Shown in pieces: positions 25,980-32,728 of a stretch of DNA of 33,451 nucleotides (positions are counted from its first letter, which is position 1; the number at the start of each line of letters is the position of its first letter). Origin of the DNA: an uncultured Eubacteriales bacterium (GTDB lineage: Bacteria > Bacillota_A > Clostridia > Peptostreptococcales > Anaerovoracaceae). The position numbers were made by a program, and so were the translations under genes. The stretch lies in contig CADATR010000003.1 of assembly GCA_902790885.1 (NCBI GenBank), positions 1-33,451 on the forward strand, in the 5' to 3' direction. The notes beneath the pieces are model-generated. The model was not told where the DNA came from. It was given only the letters and a program-made list of their open reading frames with translations, and made no database searches.

Positions 25980-26741
25980 ATGACAAAGGATGAACTGATA
26001 ACAGCGAGAATAGAAGACAGGATATCCCAGTGCCGTGACGGGTATTATGTGACATCCACGGGATTTCTTGATACACACGAACAGGCTCTGGCTGTCGCGG
26101 CCTCAAGGCATGCGGCAGGGGTCAGGACGTTCATGTATGGCGGATATGAAGATGCTGAGCGCAGGATGCTGGTATGTGTTCCGAGAGATATTCCAATGAG
26201 CGATGAAGAGGCTACAGAAGGCCTGATCGAAGTGCTTAGGATAAATCTGCCCGCCATAGCGCGGGAACTCAGCCACAGGGACTACCTTGGCTCGCTTCTG
26301 GGACTTGGAATAGTGCGAAGACTGACAGGGGACATACTCGTAAGACCGGATGGAGCGGACGTGCTGATACTTCCGGGCATAGGTGAATTTCTCGTGAATG
26401 AGCTCCACCGCATAGGACCGGTAGAGGTAAAGACAGAGATCATCCCAGCTGAGGAACTGAAGGTGCCTGAAGTGCGATTCGAGATAATAAGAGACAGTCT
26501 GAGTTCGATAAGGCTTGACAGCGTAGTCTCTTCGGCATTCAGGATCTCCCGAAGCAAGGCTGCCGATGCAATACGCAAGGGGCTTGTTTCAATGGACCAT
26601 GCCGAGTGCATAAAACCTGATGCTTCTGTTAGCGAAGGCTCATCAATAGTTCTTAAAGGGAAAGGGAAAGCGGTCCTTGCAGAAACCGGAGGAGAATCGC
26701 GCAAGGGGCGTATACGCATAGTAATAAAGCGCTTTATCTGA
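25980..26741 (+). CDS. ylmH: S4-domain RNA-binding protein YlmH
   Basis: 253 residues. The N-terminal ~165 residues match YlmH-type proteins (TGFLDTHEQALA, FMYGGYEDAERRMLVCVP, HRDYLGSLLGLGI and GEFLVNEL). The C-terminal S4 RNA-binding domain spans residues ~178-240 (IRLDSVVSSAFRISRSKAADAIRKG is its helix-turn core). YlmH family proteins bind RNA, with reported roles linked to the ribosome and to rescue of stalled large subunits. The usual sepF/ylmG/divIVA neighbours are absent here. The ATG fits the family N-terminus, yet no ribosome site precedes it and the promoter sits directly upstream, so the mRNA is probably leaderless. Confidence 0.9.
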   Translation: MTKDELITARIEDRISQCRDGYYVTSTGFLDTHEQALAVAASRHAAGVRTFMYGGYEDAERRMLVCVPRDIPMSDEEATEGLIEVLRINLPAIARELSHRDYLGSLLGLGIVRRLTGDILVRPDGADVLILPGIGEFLVNELHRIGPVEVKTEIIPAEELKVPEVRFEIIRDSLSSIRLDSVVSSAFRISRSKAADAIRKGLVSMDHAECIKPDASVSEGSSIVLKGKGKAVLAETGGESRKGRIRIVIKRFI

Positions 26742-26754
26742 TACAAAAACAAGA

Positions 26755-26786
26755 GATCCCGCAGGTATTGCTGCGGGATCTTTTAT
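26755..26786. terminator. Bidirectional terminator between ylmH and the YerB gene
   Basis: GATCCCGCAG (26755-26764) pairs with CTGCGGGATC (26771-26780) around a 6-base loop. TTTTATTATT follows on the + strand, and TCTTGTTTTTG follows on the - strand, so it can end transcripts from both convergent genes. Confidence 0.88.
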
Positions 26787-26808
26787 TATTGCCGGGTTTT
26801 CAGTTATG

Positions 26809-28047
26809 CTATTTTGAAGAGACCGAACCGCCGTTGTTCTTCGAGATCCAGCCAATCCAGGTCTTGCCTGCGTTGAGGTTCTGCAGAACATATGAGTTGG
26901 CCAGAACTTCTTCTTCACTCATGTCTTCGCTGTCCTCAGGAGAGACGATAGTGTATTTGTTGTAGATTGGCCATGTTCCGTCTTCACTTGCTTTGGCTTC
27001 TTCGAGAGCTGCTGCATAAGCTTCATCATTTGCGGCCTGTGCAGTCTCTGCATCGGTCGAAGGATCGATGATTTCAAGCTTGCCGTCAACTACCTGCCAT
27101 TTGATATCCTTGACAGTTCCTTTGCTGAAGAGCTTGCCGTCACCTCCATTCAGCTTGTAGTCGCAATAAGTGACACTTCCTGCACTTCCCGGACCTTCAT
27201 AGCCTTCTTTTGTGATATATTCGGTGTCATCGATCAGCACTAAGAGGTTCTCTCTGCAGAGGTCATTTTCAAAGTTAGCAGTATGATACATGCCATCCTC
27301 TTCGTTGTAAGTCCAGTATGTATCCTCATAAGCTCTTTCGGAGTACTTTACTCCGATCTGTGAAGCAGCAGTTTCACTAACAGGCTCAGTGACTCTGTTG
27401 AAGCATAGTTTTGTGTATTCTTCAGGCTCAGTCCTGAATCCGAGATTCTTGATCGTAGCAGGCACCTTGCTTCCGTAGATAATACCGCGGTGTTCAACAT
27501 TTACAGCTCTTGTTGTATCCCTGCCGTACATGCCTTCCTGATCATCGAGATACATCTGATCGATGTGATCGACATTATCAGTCTTGAATACCTCCTTCGC
27601 ACCGATGTAATCACCTTTTGAGTGGCTCATGCCCCAATGGATGAAGATAGAGTCAAAGAGCTCTGAGAATTTGACGAAAGGAGGGCGGGCACTTCTTGTC
27701 GGTCCTATGATCTCAGGAAGCTTTTCATAGTCTGCGTAAAACCAGAGCGTTCTGGTGATTCCGCCTTCTACTTCTGCCTGAAGGATGATGTCAGGCGCAT
27801 AGTTTTCATCGTCCATTCCCCACTGAGGTCTGGCGTCAGGAGCATTCTCAACAACAAACGCAGCGACACGTCTGCCGGCAGCTGCTTCATCGTATCCCTG
27901 TTCAGCTGTTTCACCTGTCAGAGCGTTGCTTGCAGGTGGTTCAGGCTCTTCAGGATCAGGTTCCGTGCAGGCAGAGAGGAGAGTAGTACCAATCAGTGTG
28001 ATGCACAGAAGCATCACGAGTAAAAACTTGCTTTTTTCTTTTTTCAT
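26809..28047 (-). CDS. YerB-like lipoprotein (DUF3048)
   Basis: 412 residues from the ATG whose AGGAGG ribosome site lies 8 bases upstream; an in-frame start six codons earlier lacks a site. It has a lipoprotein signal peptide (MKKEKSKFLLVMLLC...) with lipobox LLSAC, then an acidic/proline linker (EPDPEEPEPP). The DUF3048 domain shows ADYEKLPEIIGPTRSARP and FVKFSELFDSIFIHWGMSHSKG, and a C-terminal part has VDGKLEIIDPST. Function of the family is not established; the protein should sit on the outer face of the membrane. The intergenic region to the pyridoxamine kinase is shared and divergent. Confidence 0.92.
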   Translation of the reverse strand: MKKEKSKFLLVMLLCITLIGTTLLSACTEPDPEEPEPPASNALTGETAEQGYDEAAAGRRVAAFVVENAPDARPQWGMDDENYAPDIILQAEVEGGITRTLWFYADYEKLPEIIGPTRSARPPFVKFSELFDSIFIHWGMSHSKGDYIGAKEVFKTDNVDHIDQMYLDDQEGMYGRDTTRAVNVEHRGIIYGSKVPATIKNLGFRTEPEEYTKLCFNRVTEPVSETAASQIGVKYSERAYEDTYWTYNEEDGMYHTANFENDLCRENLLVLIDDTEYITKEGYEGPGSAGSVTYCDYKLNGGDGKLFSKGTVKDIKWQVVDGKLEIIDPSTDAETAQAANDEAYAAALEEAKASEDGTWPIYNKYTIVSPEDSEDMSEEEVLANSYVLQNLNAGKTWIGWISKNNGGSVSSK

Positions 28048-28127
28048 GTTGTTACCTCCTGACATTGAGTCAGTATATATTCGTACATAGCTATCTTACA
28101 GTAACAGTTATTTATTAGTACTGCATC

Positions 28128-28156
28128 TTAACACAATTTCATCAAAGTGCTATAAT
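28128..28156 (+). promoter_or_regulatory. Strong promoter of the pyridoxamine kinase gene
   Basis: TTAACA at 28128-28133 and a perfect TATAAT at 28151-28156 with a 17-base spacer, plus an extended TGC directly before the -10. Expected start is near 28163, leaving a leader of about 47 bases with TCAGGAGG before the ATG. Confidence 0.8.
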
Positions 28157-28209
28157 TTGCGAAGTCAAAAAGGGGACAGAGAAAATCATTATTCAGGAGG
28201 GTATTCAAC

Positions 28210-29040
28210 ATGAAAAGAATTCTTACAGTCCAGGATATTTCATGCCTGGGCAAATGCTCTATAACGATAGCGCTTCCTGTGATCTCAGCACTGGGAGTGG
28301 AGTGTGTCATACTGCCGACGGCAGTGCTTTCAAATCACACTCTTTTCAAGGCCTTTACAGTAAAAGATCTTTCTGATCAGATCGAGCCTATCACCAAACA
28401 ATGGGAGTCTGAAGGTGTCGAATTTGATGCGATATATACCGGTTACCTTGGAACCGAAGAACAGATCGACATGATGAAAGATCTGTTCAAAACATTCGGA
28501 AACGGCGATGATAAGCTTGTATTCGTAGATCCGGTAATGGCTGACAACGGCAAGCTCTATCCGGCATTCGACATGAATTATGCGCGTAAAAATACTGAGC
28601 TGTGTTCGTGCGCTGACATAATCGTTCCGAATATCACGGAGGCATGCATCATGACCGGTATGGAGTATCGTGAAGAGTATGATGAGGCCTATGTAAAGGA
28701 TCTGCTTTCAAGAGTCGTAAACCTGGGCGCGCGCATCAGCGTTCTCACAGGTGTTTCTCTCAGTGAGGGAAAGACAGGCGTTATGGGTTATGACAGGGAT
28801 AAAGATGAGTACAGCGTTTACCAGAATGACAAGGTAGACGCAACTTTCCACGGAACGGGAGATCTATTCTCAAGCACTATGATTGGTGAGATTATGCATG
28901 GGAAGGACTGGAAGGACGCTGTGCGGATAGCGGCCGACTATACAGCCCATACTATAGCGGTTACCATGAATGATCCAAAGAAACCATGGTATGGAGTAAA
29001 CTTCGAAGAAACGATACCGTATCTTGTCAACCTGAAATAG
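28210..29040 (+). CDS. Pyridoxamine/pyridoxal kinase
   Basis: A 276-residue ribokinase-fold kinase of the vitamin B6 salvage pathway, phosphorylating pyridoxamine or pyridoxal. The N-terminus KRILTVQDISCLGKCSITIALP, quoted here only in part as VQDISCLGKCS, is typical. YTGYLGTEEQI, VFVDPVMADNGKLY and IVPNITEACIMTG follow. The catalytic anion-hole segment is FHGTGDLFSS with the base Asp. Length is normal. A strong AGGAGG site and a strong promoter precede it; it appears to be transcribed alone. PLP is the cofactor of GlgP, but a link is not shown by the sequence. Confidence 0.92.
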   Translation: MKRILTVQDISCLGKCSITIALPVISALGVECVILPTAVLSNHTLFKAFTVKDLSDQIEPITKQWESEGVEFDAIYTGYLGTEEQIDMMKDLFKTFGNGDDKLVFVDPVMADNGKLYPAFDMNYARKNTELCSCADIIVPNITEACIMTGMEYREEYDEAYVKDLLSRVVNLGARISVLTGVSLSEGKTGVMGYDRDKDEYSVYQNDKVDATFHGTGDLFSSTMIGEIMHGKDWKDAVRIAADYTAHTIAVTMNDPKKPWYGVNFEETIPYLVNLK

Positions 29041-29055
29041 GGCAGAAGCAGCTGA

Positions 29056-29091
29056 ATCCCGGGAGTCAGGCACGTGGCCTGCTTCCGGGAT
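29056..29091 (+). terminator. Likely terminator or 3' stem-loop of the pyridoxamine kinase gene
   Basis: ATCCCGG (29056-29062) pairs with CCGGGAT (29085-29091), and CAGGC/GCCTG extends the pairing inside. The T-rich tract (TTTTATTTTTTT) starts only about 17 bases later, so as an intrinsic terminator it is imperfect. Confidence 0.55.
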
Positions 29092-29120
29092 CTTCAAATT
29101 GCAGCACTTTTATTTTTTTG

Positions 29121-29149
29121 TTGAAGAATGACATCTTACATATTATAAT
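29121..29149 (+). promoter_or_regulatory. Promoter of the tRNA-Ala gene
   Basis: TTGAAG at 29121-29126 and a perfect TATAAT at 29144-29149 with a 17-base spacer. Expected start near 29156 is 6 bases before the tRNA. Confidence 0.8.
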
Positions 29150-29161
29150 AACTTTTGTTGT

Positions 29162-29237
29162 GGGGCGTTAGCTCAGCTGGGAGAGCGCAAGGTTCGCAAT
29201 CTTGAGGCCAGGGGTTCGATCGCCCTACGCTACACCA
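29162..29237 (+). tRNA. tRNA-Ala (anticodon CGC), structurally altered, at an integration junction
   Basis: A 76-base cloverleaf: acceptor GGGGCGT, D arm GCTC...GAGC with GG at 18-19, anticodon arm CAAGG-TTCGCAA-TCTTG (anticodon CGC, bases 29195-29197) and T loop TTCGATC. The alanine identity pair G3-U70 and discriminator A73 are present. Two pairs are broken, both on the 3' side: G2 faces A71 and G53 faces G61, where C61 is nearly invariant in tRNAs. The encoded 3' end is CCACCA rather than CCA (29235-29240). It may still be expressed, since promoter and terminator are good, but function is doubtful. The integrase next door points to it as the attachment site. Confidence 0.75.
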
Positions 29238-29240
29238 CCA

Positions 29241-29273
29241 GACCCGTTGAAAATCAACGGGTCTATTCTTTTT
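29241..29273 (+). terminator. Terminator of the tRNA gene
   Basis: GACCCGTTGA (29241-29250) pairs perfectly with TCAACGGGTC (29254-29263) around a 3-base loop, followed by TATTCTTTTT. It starts directly after the CCACCA end of the tRNA. Confidence 0.85.
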
Positions 29274-29280
29274 GCGGTGG

Positions 29281-29307
29281 TTAGATGTGATTAGATAGTG
29301 ATTAGAT
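29281..29307. repeat. Three helically phased TTAGAT repeats (candidate integrase arm sites)
   Basis: TTAGAT occurs at 29281-29286, 29291-29296 and 29302-29307, with starts 10 and 11 bases apart, about one turn of DNA. The last two are preceded by GTGA or GTGA-like bases. They lie between the tRNA terminator and the integrase stop codon, where arm-type binding sites of Tn916-like integrases or excisionase sites are expected. Confidence 0.6.
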
Positions 29308-29323
29308 GGGGCAGAATCGTACG

Positions 29324-30538
29324 CTATGCCAGTGATTGTGCGATTTTTTCATAGCGTTCCTCATCTGTTGTGAGATCATAACAGTAACATTGCTGAGTAG
29401 TGCGCAGATCCTTGTGACCGAATTCCTTCTGTATGATGAGATCATCAACTCCATTTACATGCAATACTGACGCTACAGTCTTACGCGTTTTATGAAGGCT
29501 TCTTTGCGGTATTCCAAGTTCTTCGCAATAGTTGTTGATCATCTTACCTAATCCGGAATAGAAGCTTTCAAACCCTTCATTCACGCAGAAGATAAATTCA
29601 TCTGTCGGCATGTCAAGCCGTTCTCTTTCTTCACGGACTTTTTCTATGATATCCAGTGCGGCAGGGACGACACTTACTATTCTCCAACCCTCGCCGTCCT
29701 TAAGGCGTCCTTTCAGACACTTCATATCGTGACTATAGGAGTCATGCAGTATGATTTGCTTGCCGTTGATATCATCAAACCTGAGAGCAGTCACTTCTCC
29801 ACGTCTCAGGCCGACATACAGCAGGAATGCTATTGCCAAAGGAATAAATATCTGCACTCTGTCTCTTTTCTCTTCATACTGCTTGAATGCATACTGTATC
29901 AGAGCATCGCGCTCATCAGGAAAGAAAACCTCTTGCTCACTTGGCTTTTTCACTTCAGGCTTCAGCACTCTGCTTTTCGGAATCCTGATCCGATCAAAAG
30001 GGTTACTGCTGATGATTTCAATTTCCATAGCGTATTCCAGCATCTGGCGCATGACCAGAGAGAAATTGTTATACTGATGACCATTCATTCTATTAGAGCG
30101 AACCTTCTTCAATATCCATTCCTCTATTTCAGCCTTTGTAAGGGTGCATATAGGCTTCTTGGTGATTGCCTCTCCCTCATAGAAAGATTTCCAGGTTGTT
30201 TTATCTCTTTTGATGGTGGAATCTGTAACATAAAGGCTTTTATGCTGCTGCCACTCTTCAAACAGTTCTTCCAGTGTGATACGGAGCCTTTTTCTTTGCT
30301 TTTCGGCTTCTGTATAGAAGTCATATAGCATAGATATCAATTCATCATGAGATCCCCTTGAAACTAGTTTTCTTCCGTTAGGTTTTTCTGCATCAGGCAA
30401 GTATGTTCTCCAGCGTCCATCAGCTCCTTTCCAAATACTAAGTGAATGATTTTTCTGTACATAATCAAGCTTCTTTTTGCTCATAAGTTTATGCACGCCA
30501 TCTTCATCAAGGATACCATCGTCAATAATTGATGACAA
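29324..30538 (-). CDS. int: Tyrosine recombinase / site-specific integrase
   Basis: Catalyses integration and excision of the element. The catalytic set is visible: GLRRGEVTALRF (first Arg), SLHKTRKTVAS (HxxR), FGHKDLRTTQQCYCY (GH and the nucleophile Tyr). The N-terminus has an AP2-like arm-binding domain (SIWKGADGRWRTYLPD) and a SAM-like core-binding domain. The start is uncertain: a TTG at 30538 gives 404 residues, close to Tn916 Int; an ATG at 30484 gives 386; the frame is open up to 30718, where it would overlap the helicase gene by 116 bases and add a Val/Thr repeat. None has a good ribosome site. It directly follows the helicase gene. Confidence 0.93.
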   Translation of the reverse strand: MSSIIDDGILDEDGVHKLMSKKKLDYVQKNHSLSIWKGADGRWRTYLPDAEKPNGRKLVSRGSHDELISMLYDFYTEAEKQRKRLRITLEELFEEWQQHKSLYVTDSTIKRDKTTWKSFYEGEAITKKPICTLTKAEIEEWILKKVRSNRMNGHQYNNFSLVMRQMLEYAMEIEIISSNPFDRIRIPKSRVLKPEVKKPSEQEVFFPDERDALIQYAFKQYEEKRDRVQIFIPLAIAFLLYVGLRRGEVTALRFDDINGKQIILHDSYSHDMKCLKGRLKDGEGWRIVSVVPAALDIIEKVREERERLDMPTDEFIFCVNEGFESFYSGLGKMINNYCEELGIPQRSLHKTRKTVASVLHVNGVDDLIIQKEFGHKDLRTTQQCYCYDLTTDEERYEKIAQSLA

Positions 30539-30573
30539 TATTTCCGCGGCTGTAAACGGCGATACAAAACTGA

Positions 30574-30650
30574 GCGTGTCGGTCGTGACAGTTGTGACGG
30601 TGTTAGCGGGAGTTGTCCTCCTGACCGTCACGGCCGTCACAACCGTCACA
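30574..30650. repeat. Inverted array of 9-base iteron-like repeats
   Basis: On the + strand, three direct 9-base units ending CCGTCAC occupy 30623-30649 (GACCGTCAC, GGCCGTCAC, AACCGTCAC). Inverted units occupy about 30577-30603. The arms GTGACAGTTGTGACGG (30585-30600) and CCGTCACAACCGTCAC (30634-30649) pair at 15 of 16 positions, and in - strand RNA the sixteenth is a G-U pair. The 33-base loop holds a second small hairpin that includes an AGGAGG. The array overlaps the helicase stop codon at 30603-30605. Confidence 0.75.
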
Positions 30651-31622
30651 GATTTGGAAGGAGAGTACTCTTCCTTCGGAATGTGTCCTCCTGTAAGTGT
30701 ACTCAATACCTTCATCAATAAGCAGGCTCATGCGGTACTGATTCACATACTTGGTAAGAACATTTGGTGCGACCGACTCTTCGCCAAGTTCCTCAAGTAA
30801 TTCAGTAGCTGAGCCTTTCCAGGTCCTGCAATCCCTTATGAAATCTATCAGCCTAAATAACACCTCAGGCGTATGCTCCTGAGATATCTGCTCTTGTGTT
30901 TTCTCGCTGATCAGCTCCCACTTGTAGTCATTAAAGCATATCGTCAGCTCATGGTACTGCAGATCCCTGCCTTTTATGCACAGGGTAGCTCTGTCAGTGT
31001 ATTCATTCTCCTTGTCGAGAAGGAACATCGTGTCCACAGCGCCTATGATCCCCTTGGTGCCATTGAACCGGTTGAATTTGTTGCGGGCATCTCCTTGTTT
31101 ACGTACATGGTGTACAAGGAAGACATCCACGCCTTTTTCCTTGACAAATTCCTTAAGCTTTGCCATGTCTGCATAGTCATTGGCATAACTTAGTTCTTTG
31201 TCATTTCCTCTTACAAGCTGCAGAGTGTCTATTATGATCAGCTTTATGTCCGGAAGGCGGTCCACGATCTTTGTCATCCGTTCAATAAGACCTTCAGAAA
31301 GCGATTCGCTTTTGTTAGCCAGATACACCTTTCCCGGAGCTATCTCATCAGTCAGCCTGAACAACCTGTCCTGAAGCCTTTCCATCGAGTCCTCAAGACT
31401 GAAATAGAATACATTGCCCTGCCTTACAGGGTGCCCGAGGAAATCCTCTCCCTTGGCTATGCACAGAGCCAGATGGAGCATCATCCAGCTCTTGCCGGTC
31501 TTTTCATCTCCGGCTATTATGCTGACCCCACTTGGGACCAGATCATCAACAAGAAACGGCGGCTTGTTCATAGGAGTCATAAGAAGCTCCTGAGCATCTA
31601 CGATTTTGAAATCTTCTAACAT
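30603..31622 (-). CDS. RepA-like AAA family ATPase / hexameric helicase (AAA_25)
   Basis: A 339-residue RecA-fold ATPase. Walker A is AGDEKTGKSWMM near residues 37-48, Walker B is IKLIIIDTLQLV near residue 130, and FLVHHVRKQGD is the sensor-like segment. This matches AAA_25/RSF1010 RepA-type helicases found in plasmids and mobile elements, which load onto an origin and unwind it. The C-terminus ends with a CDGCDGRDGQED repeat produced by the 9-base iteron array in the DNA. AAGGAG lies 9 bases before the ATG. A terminator-like hairpin lies in its leader. It precedes the integrase gene. Confidence 0.85.
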   Translation of the reverse strand: MLEDFKIVDAQELLMTPMNKPPFLVDDLVPSGVSIIAGDEKTGKSWMMLHLALCIAKGEDFLGHPVRQGNVFYFSLEDSMERLQDRLFRLTDEIAPGKVYLANKSESLSEGLIERMTKIVDRLPDIKLIIIDTLQLVRGNDKELSYANDYADMAKLKEFVKEKGVDVFLVHHVRKQGDARNKFNRFNGTKGIIGAVDTMFLLDKENEYTDRATLCIKGRDLQYHELTICFNDYKWELISEKTQEQISQEHTPEVLFRLIDFIRDCRTWKGSATELLEELGEESVAPNVLTKYVNQYRMSLLIDEGIEYTYRRTHSEGRVLSFQICDGCDGRDGQEDNSR

Positions 31623-31649
31623 TAATTATTCTCCTTTTTCTTTCCACGT

Positions 31650-31675
31650 AAAAAAGACTCCCGACAAGGGGAGCC
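31650..31675 (-). terminator. Terminator or attenuator between the HTH gene and the helicase gene
   Basis: Read on the - strand, GGCTCCC pairs with GGGAGTC (one G-U pair; complement of 31669-31675 and 31656-31662), followed by a TTTTTT run (complement of 31650-31655). It lies about 30 bases upstream of the helicase ATG, so it may set read-through into the helicase and integrase genes. Confidence 0.75.
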
Positions 31676-31717
31676 TTAGCGATAACTTATTTAGTTCTTT
31701 CTTAGTGATAACTTATT
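31676..31717. repeat. Direct repeat of 16 bases, 26 bases apart
   Basis: TTAGCGATAACTTATT (31676-31691) and TTAGTGATAACTTATT (31702-31717) differ at one base. The second copy includes the stop codon of the HTH gene; the first abuts the terminator hairpin. It may be a protein-binding site or the relic of a small duplication. Confidence 0.6.
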
Positions 31718-32621
31718 CGAAGCCGAAGTTGAGGCCGGAGAACTTCTGGTATGCTTTTCCAAGTTTCTTTATGCGTTTGACTACAGCGCTGTGCGTCTTG
31801 TAGCCAAGCCTATCCGCGATCTCCTGAGTGGTATAGCCTTCTGCTCTCATCTGTAATATCTGCTTGTCCTTATCATCGATCGTGGACAGGAACCTGTTTA
31901 CATCAACTCTTGTTTCGACCTCTTCTTCGAAAGAGCTGACAGGGTCAGGGACCTCCCAATCAATGTCGTCATAATACTCCTTCATTTGTTCCTGATATCC
32001 CTCAAGAGATATCTGAGGATGCTTTGTCCTTGTGTGGTACCACTTGCGGTAGAAGTCCGTCTTCTGATGACTCTCACGGTAGTCAAAGTCTTCGAAACAT
32101 CTGTATTCTTTCTCAGTATCAAGTAAGATCTGGATGTCATGCCTTTTCACAGCCATTGGAACTATGATGCTCATAAAAAGACTTACATCTTCTATAGGAA
32201 CAAAACCAAAATAAAGGTTTTCTTTCGGCTTGTGAAATAGAGTTTCAAACGTCGGCAGCAGTCCTACTATGGTGAGTTCCTCTATCCAGATGCCTGCTGC
32301 ATGGGCGAGCCTCCATGACGGAGAATCCCCTGAGAAGATTTCCATATATGGAATCTCCGGGCATAGGTAAGGCCATGCCATATACGCATAGCAATCTGAG
32401 ATGCATTCCGTAAACAGATCACTTGCCACCATATTAAGAGCATCACCATCGACCATCAGCTGGTTGAAGTCACGCGGGAAAGAGTAGAGCTCCTGACCGC
32501 ACTTCAAAAGGAAGCTTTCCGGAATGAAATAGAATCCAGGGATGAACTGTGCGTTCTTGAATTTCGCAAAAACACCGCCGGGTAACTCAAGTATGACCCT
32601 GCTAATTATGGGATCCTGCAT
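31713..32621 (-). CDS. Element-borne protein with sigma-70 region 4-like HTH
   Basis: About 302 residues from the ATG that has GGGAGG 8 bases upstream; an in-frame ATG seven codons earlier (32642) lies inside the candidate promoter. The C-terminal ~60 residues form a sigma region-4/LuxR-type helix-turn-helix (STIDDKDKQILQMRAEGYTT, then QEIADRLGYKTHSAVVKRIK). The N-terminal ~190 residues (LELPGGVFAKFKN..., CYAYMAWPYLCPEI) match no family I recognise; a linker with acidic residues follows. It may regulate the element's own genes. No regions 2 or 3 of a sigma factor are evident. Confidence 0.75.
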   Translation of the reverse strand: MQDPIISRVILELPGGVFAKFKNAQFIPGFYFIPESFLLKCGQELYSFPRDFNQLMVDGDALNMVASDLFTECISDCYAYMAWPYLCPEIPYMEIFSGDSPSWRLAHAAGIWIEELTIVGLLPTFETLFHKPKENLYFGFVPIEDVSLFMSIIVPMAVKRHDIQILLDTEKEYRCFEDFDYRESHQKTDFYRKWYHTRTKHPQISLEGYQEQMKEYYDDIDWEVPDPVSSFEEEVETRVDVNRFLSTIDDKDKQILQMRAEGYTTQEIADRLGYKTHSAVVKRIKKLGKAYQKFSGLNFGFE

Positions 32622-32637
32622 AGTGGTATCCTCCCTC

Positions 32638-32667
32638 AACATACGAAGAACATCCGTTTAAGTTCAA
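32638..32667 (-). promoter_or_regulatory. Candidate promoter of the HTH gene
   Basis: Read on the - strand: TTGAAC (complement of 32662-32667) and TATGTT (complement of 32638-32643) with an 18-base spacer. The expected start near 32631 gives a short leader with the GAGGGAGG ribosome site before the ATG at 32621. Confidence 0.45.
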
Positions 32668-32728
32668 GTAAATAGTACTGGATACCCTGTCCGTTTTTTG
32701 ACTCTATCAGCTTGCGGGGAAAAATTGT

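Noticed and set aside
28062..28078. CTGAC/GTCAG dyad upstream of the YerB lipoprotein gene as an operator
   Set aside because: Only five base pairs next to the ribosome site, with no second copy and no clear - strand promoter to relate it to.
30539..30718. Integrase start at 30718
   Set aside because: It is a TTG with no ribosome site, overlaps the helicase gene by 116 bases, and would add a Val/Thr repeat made by the DNA array. It is kept as an open possibility in the integrase entry.
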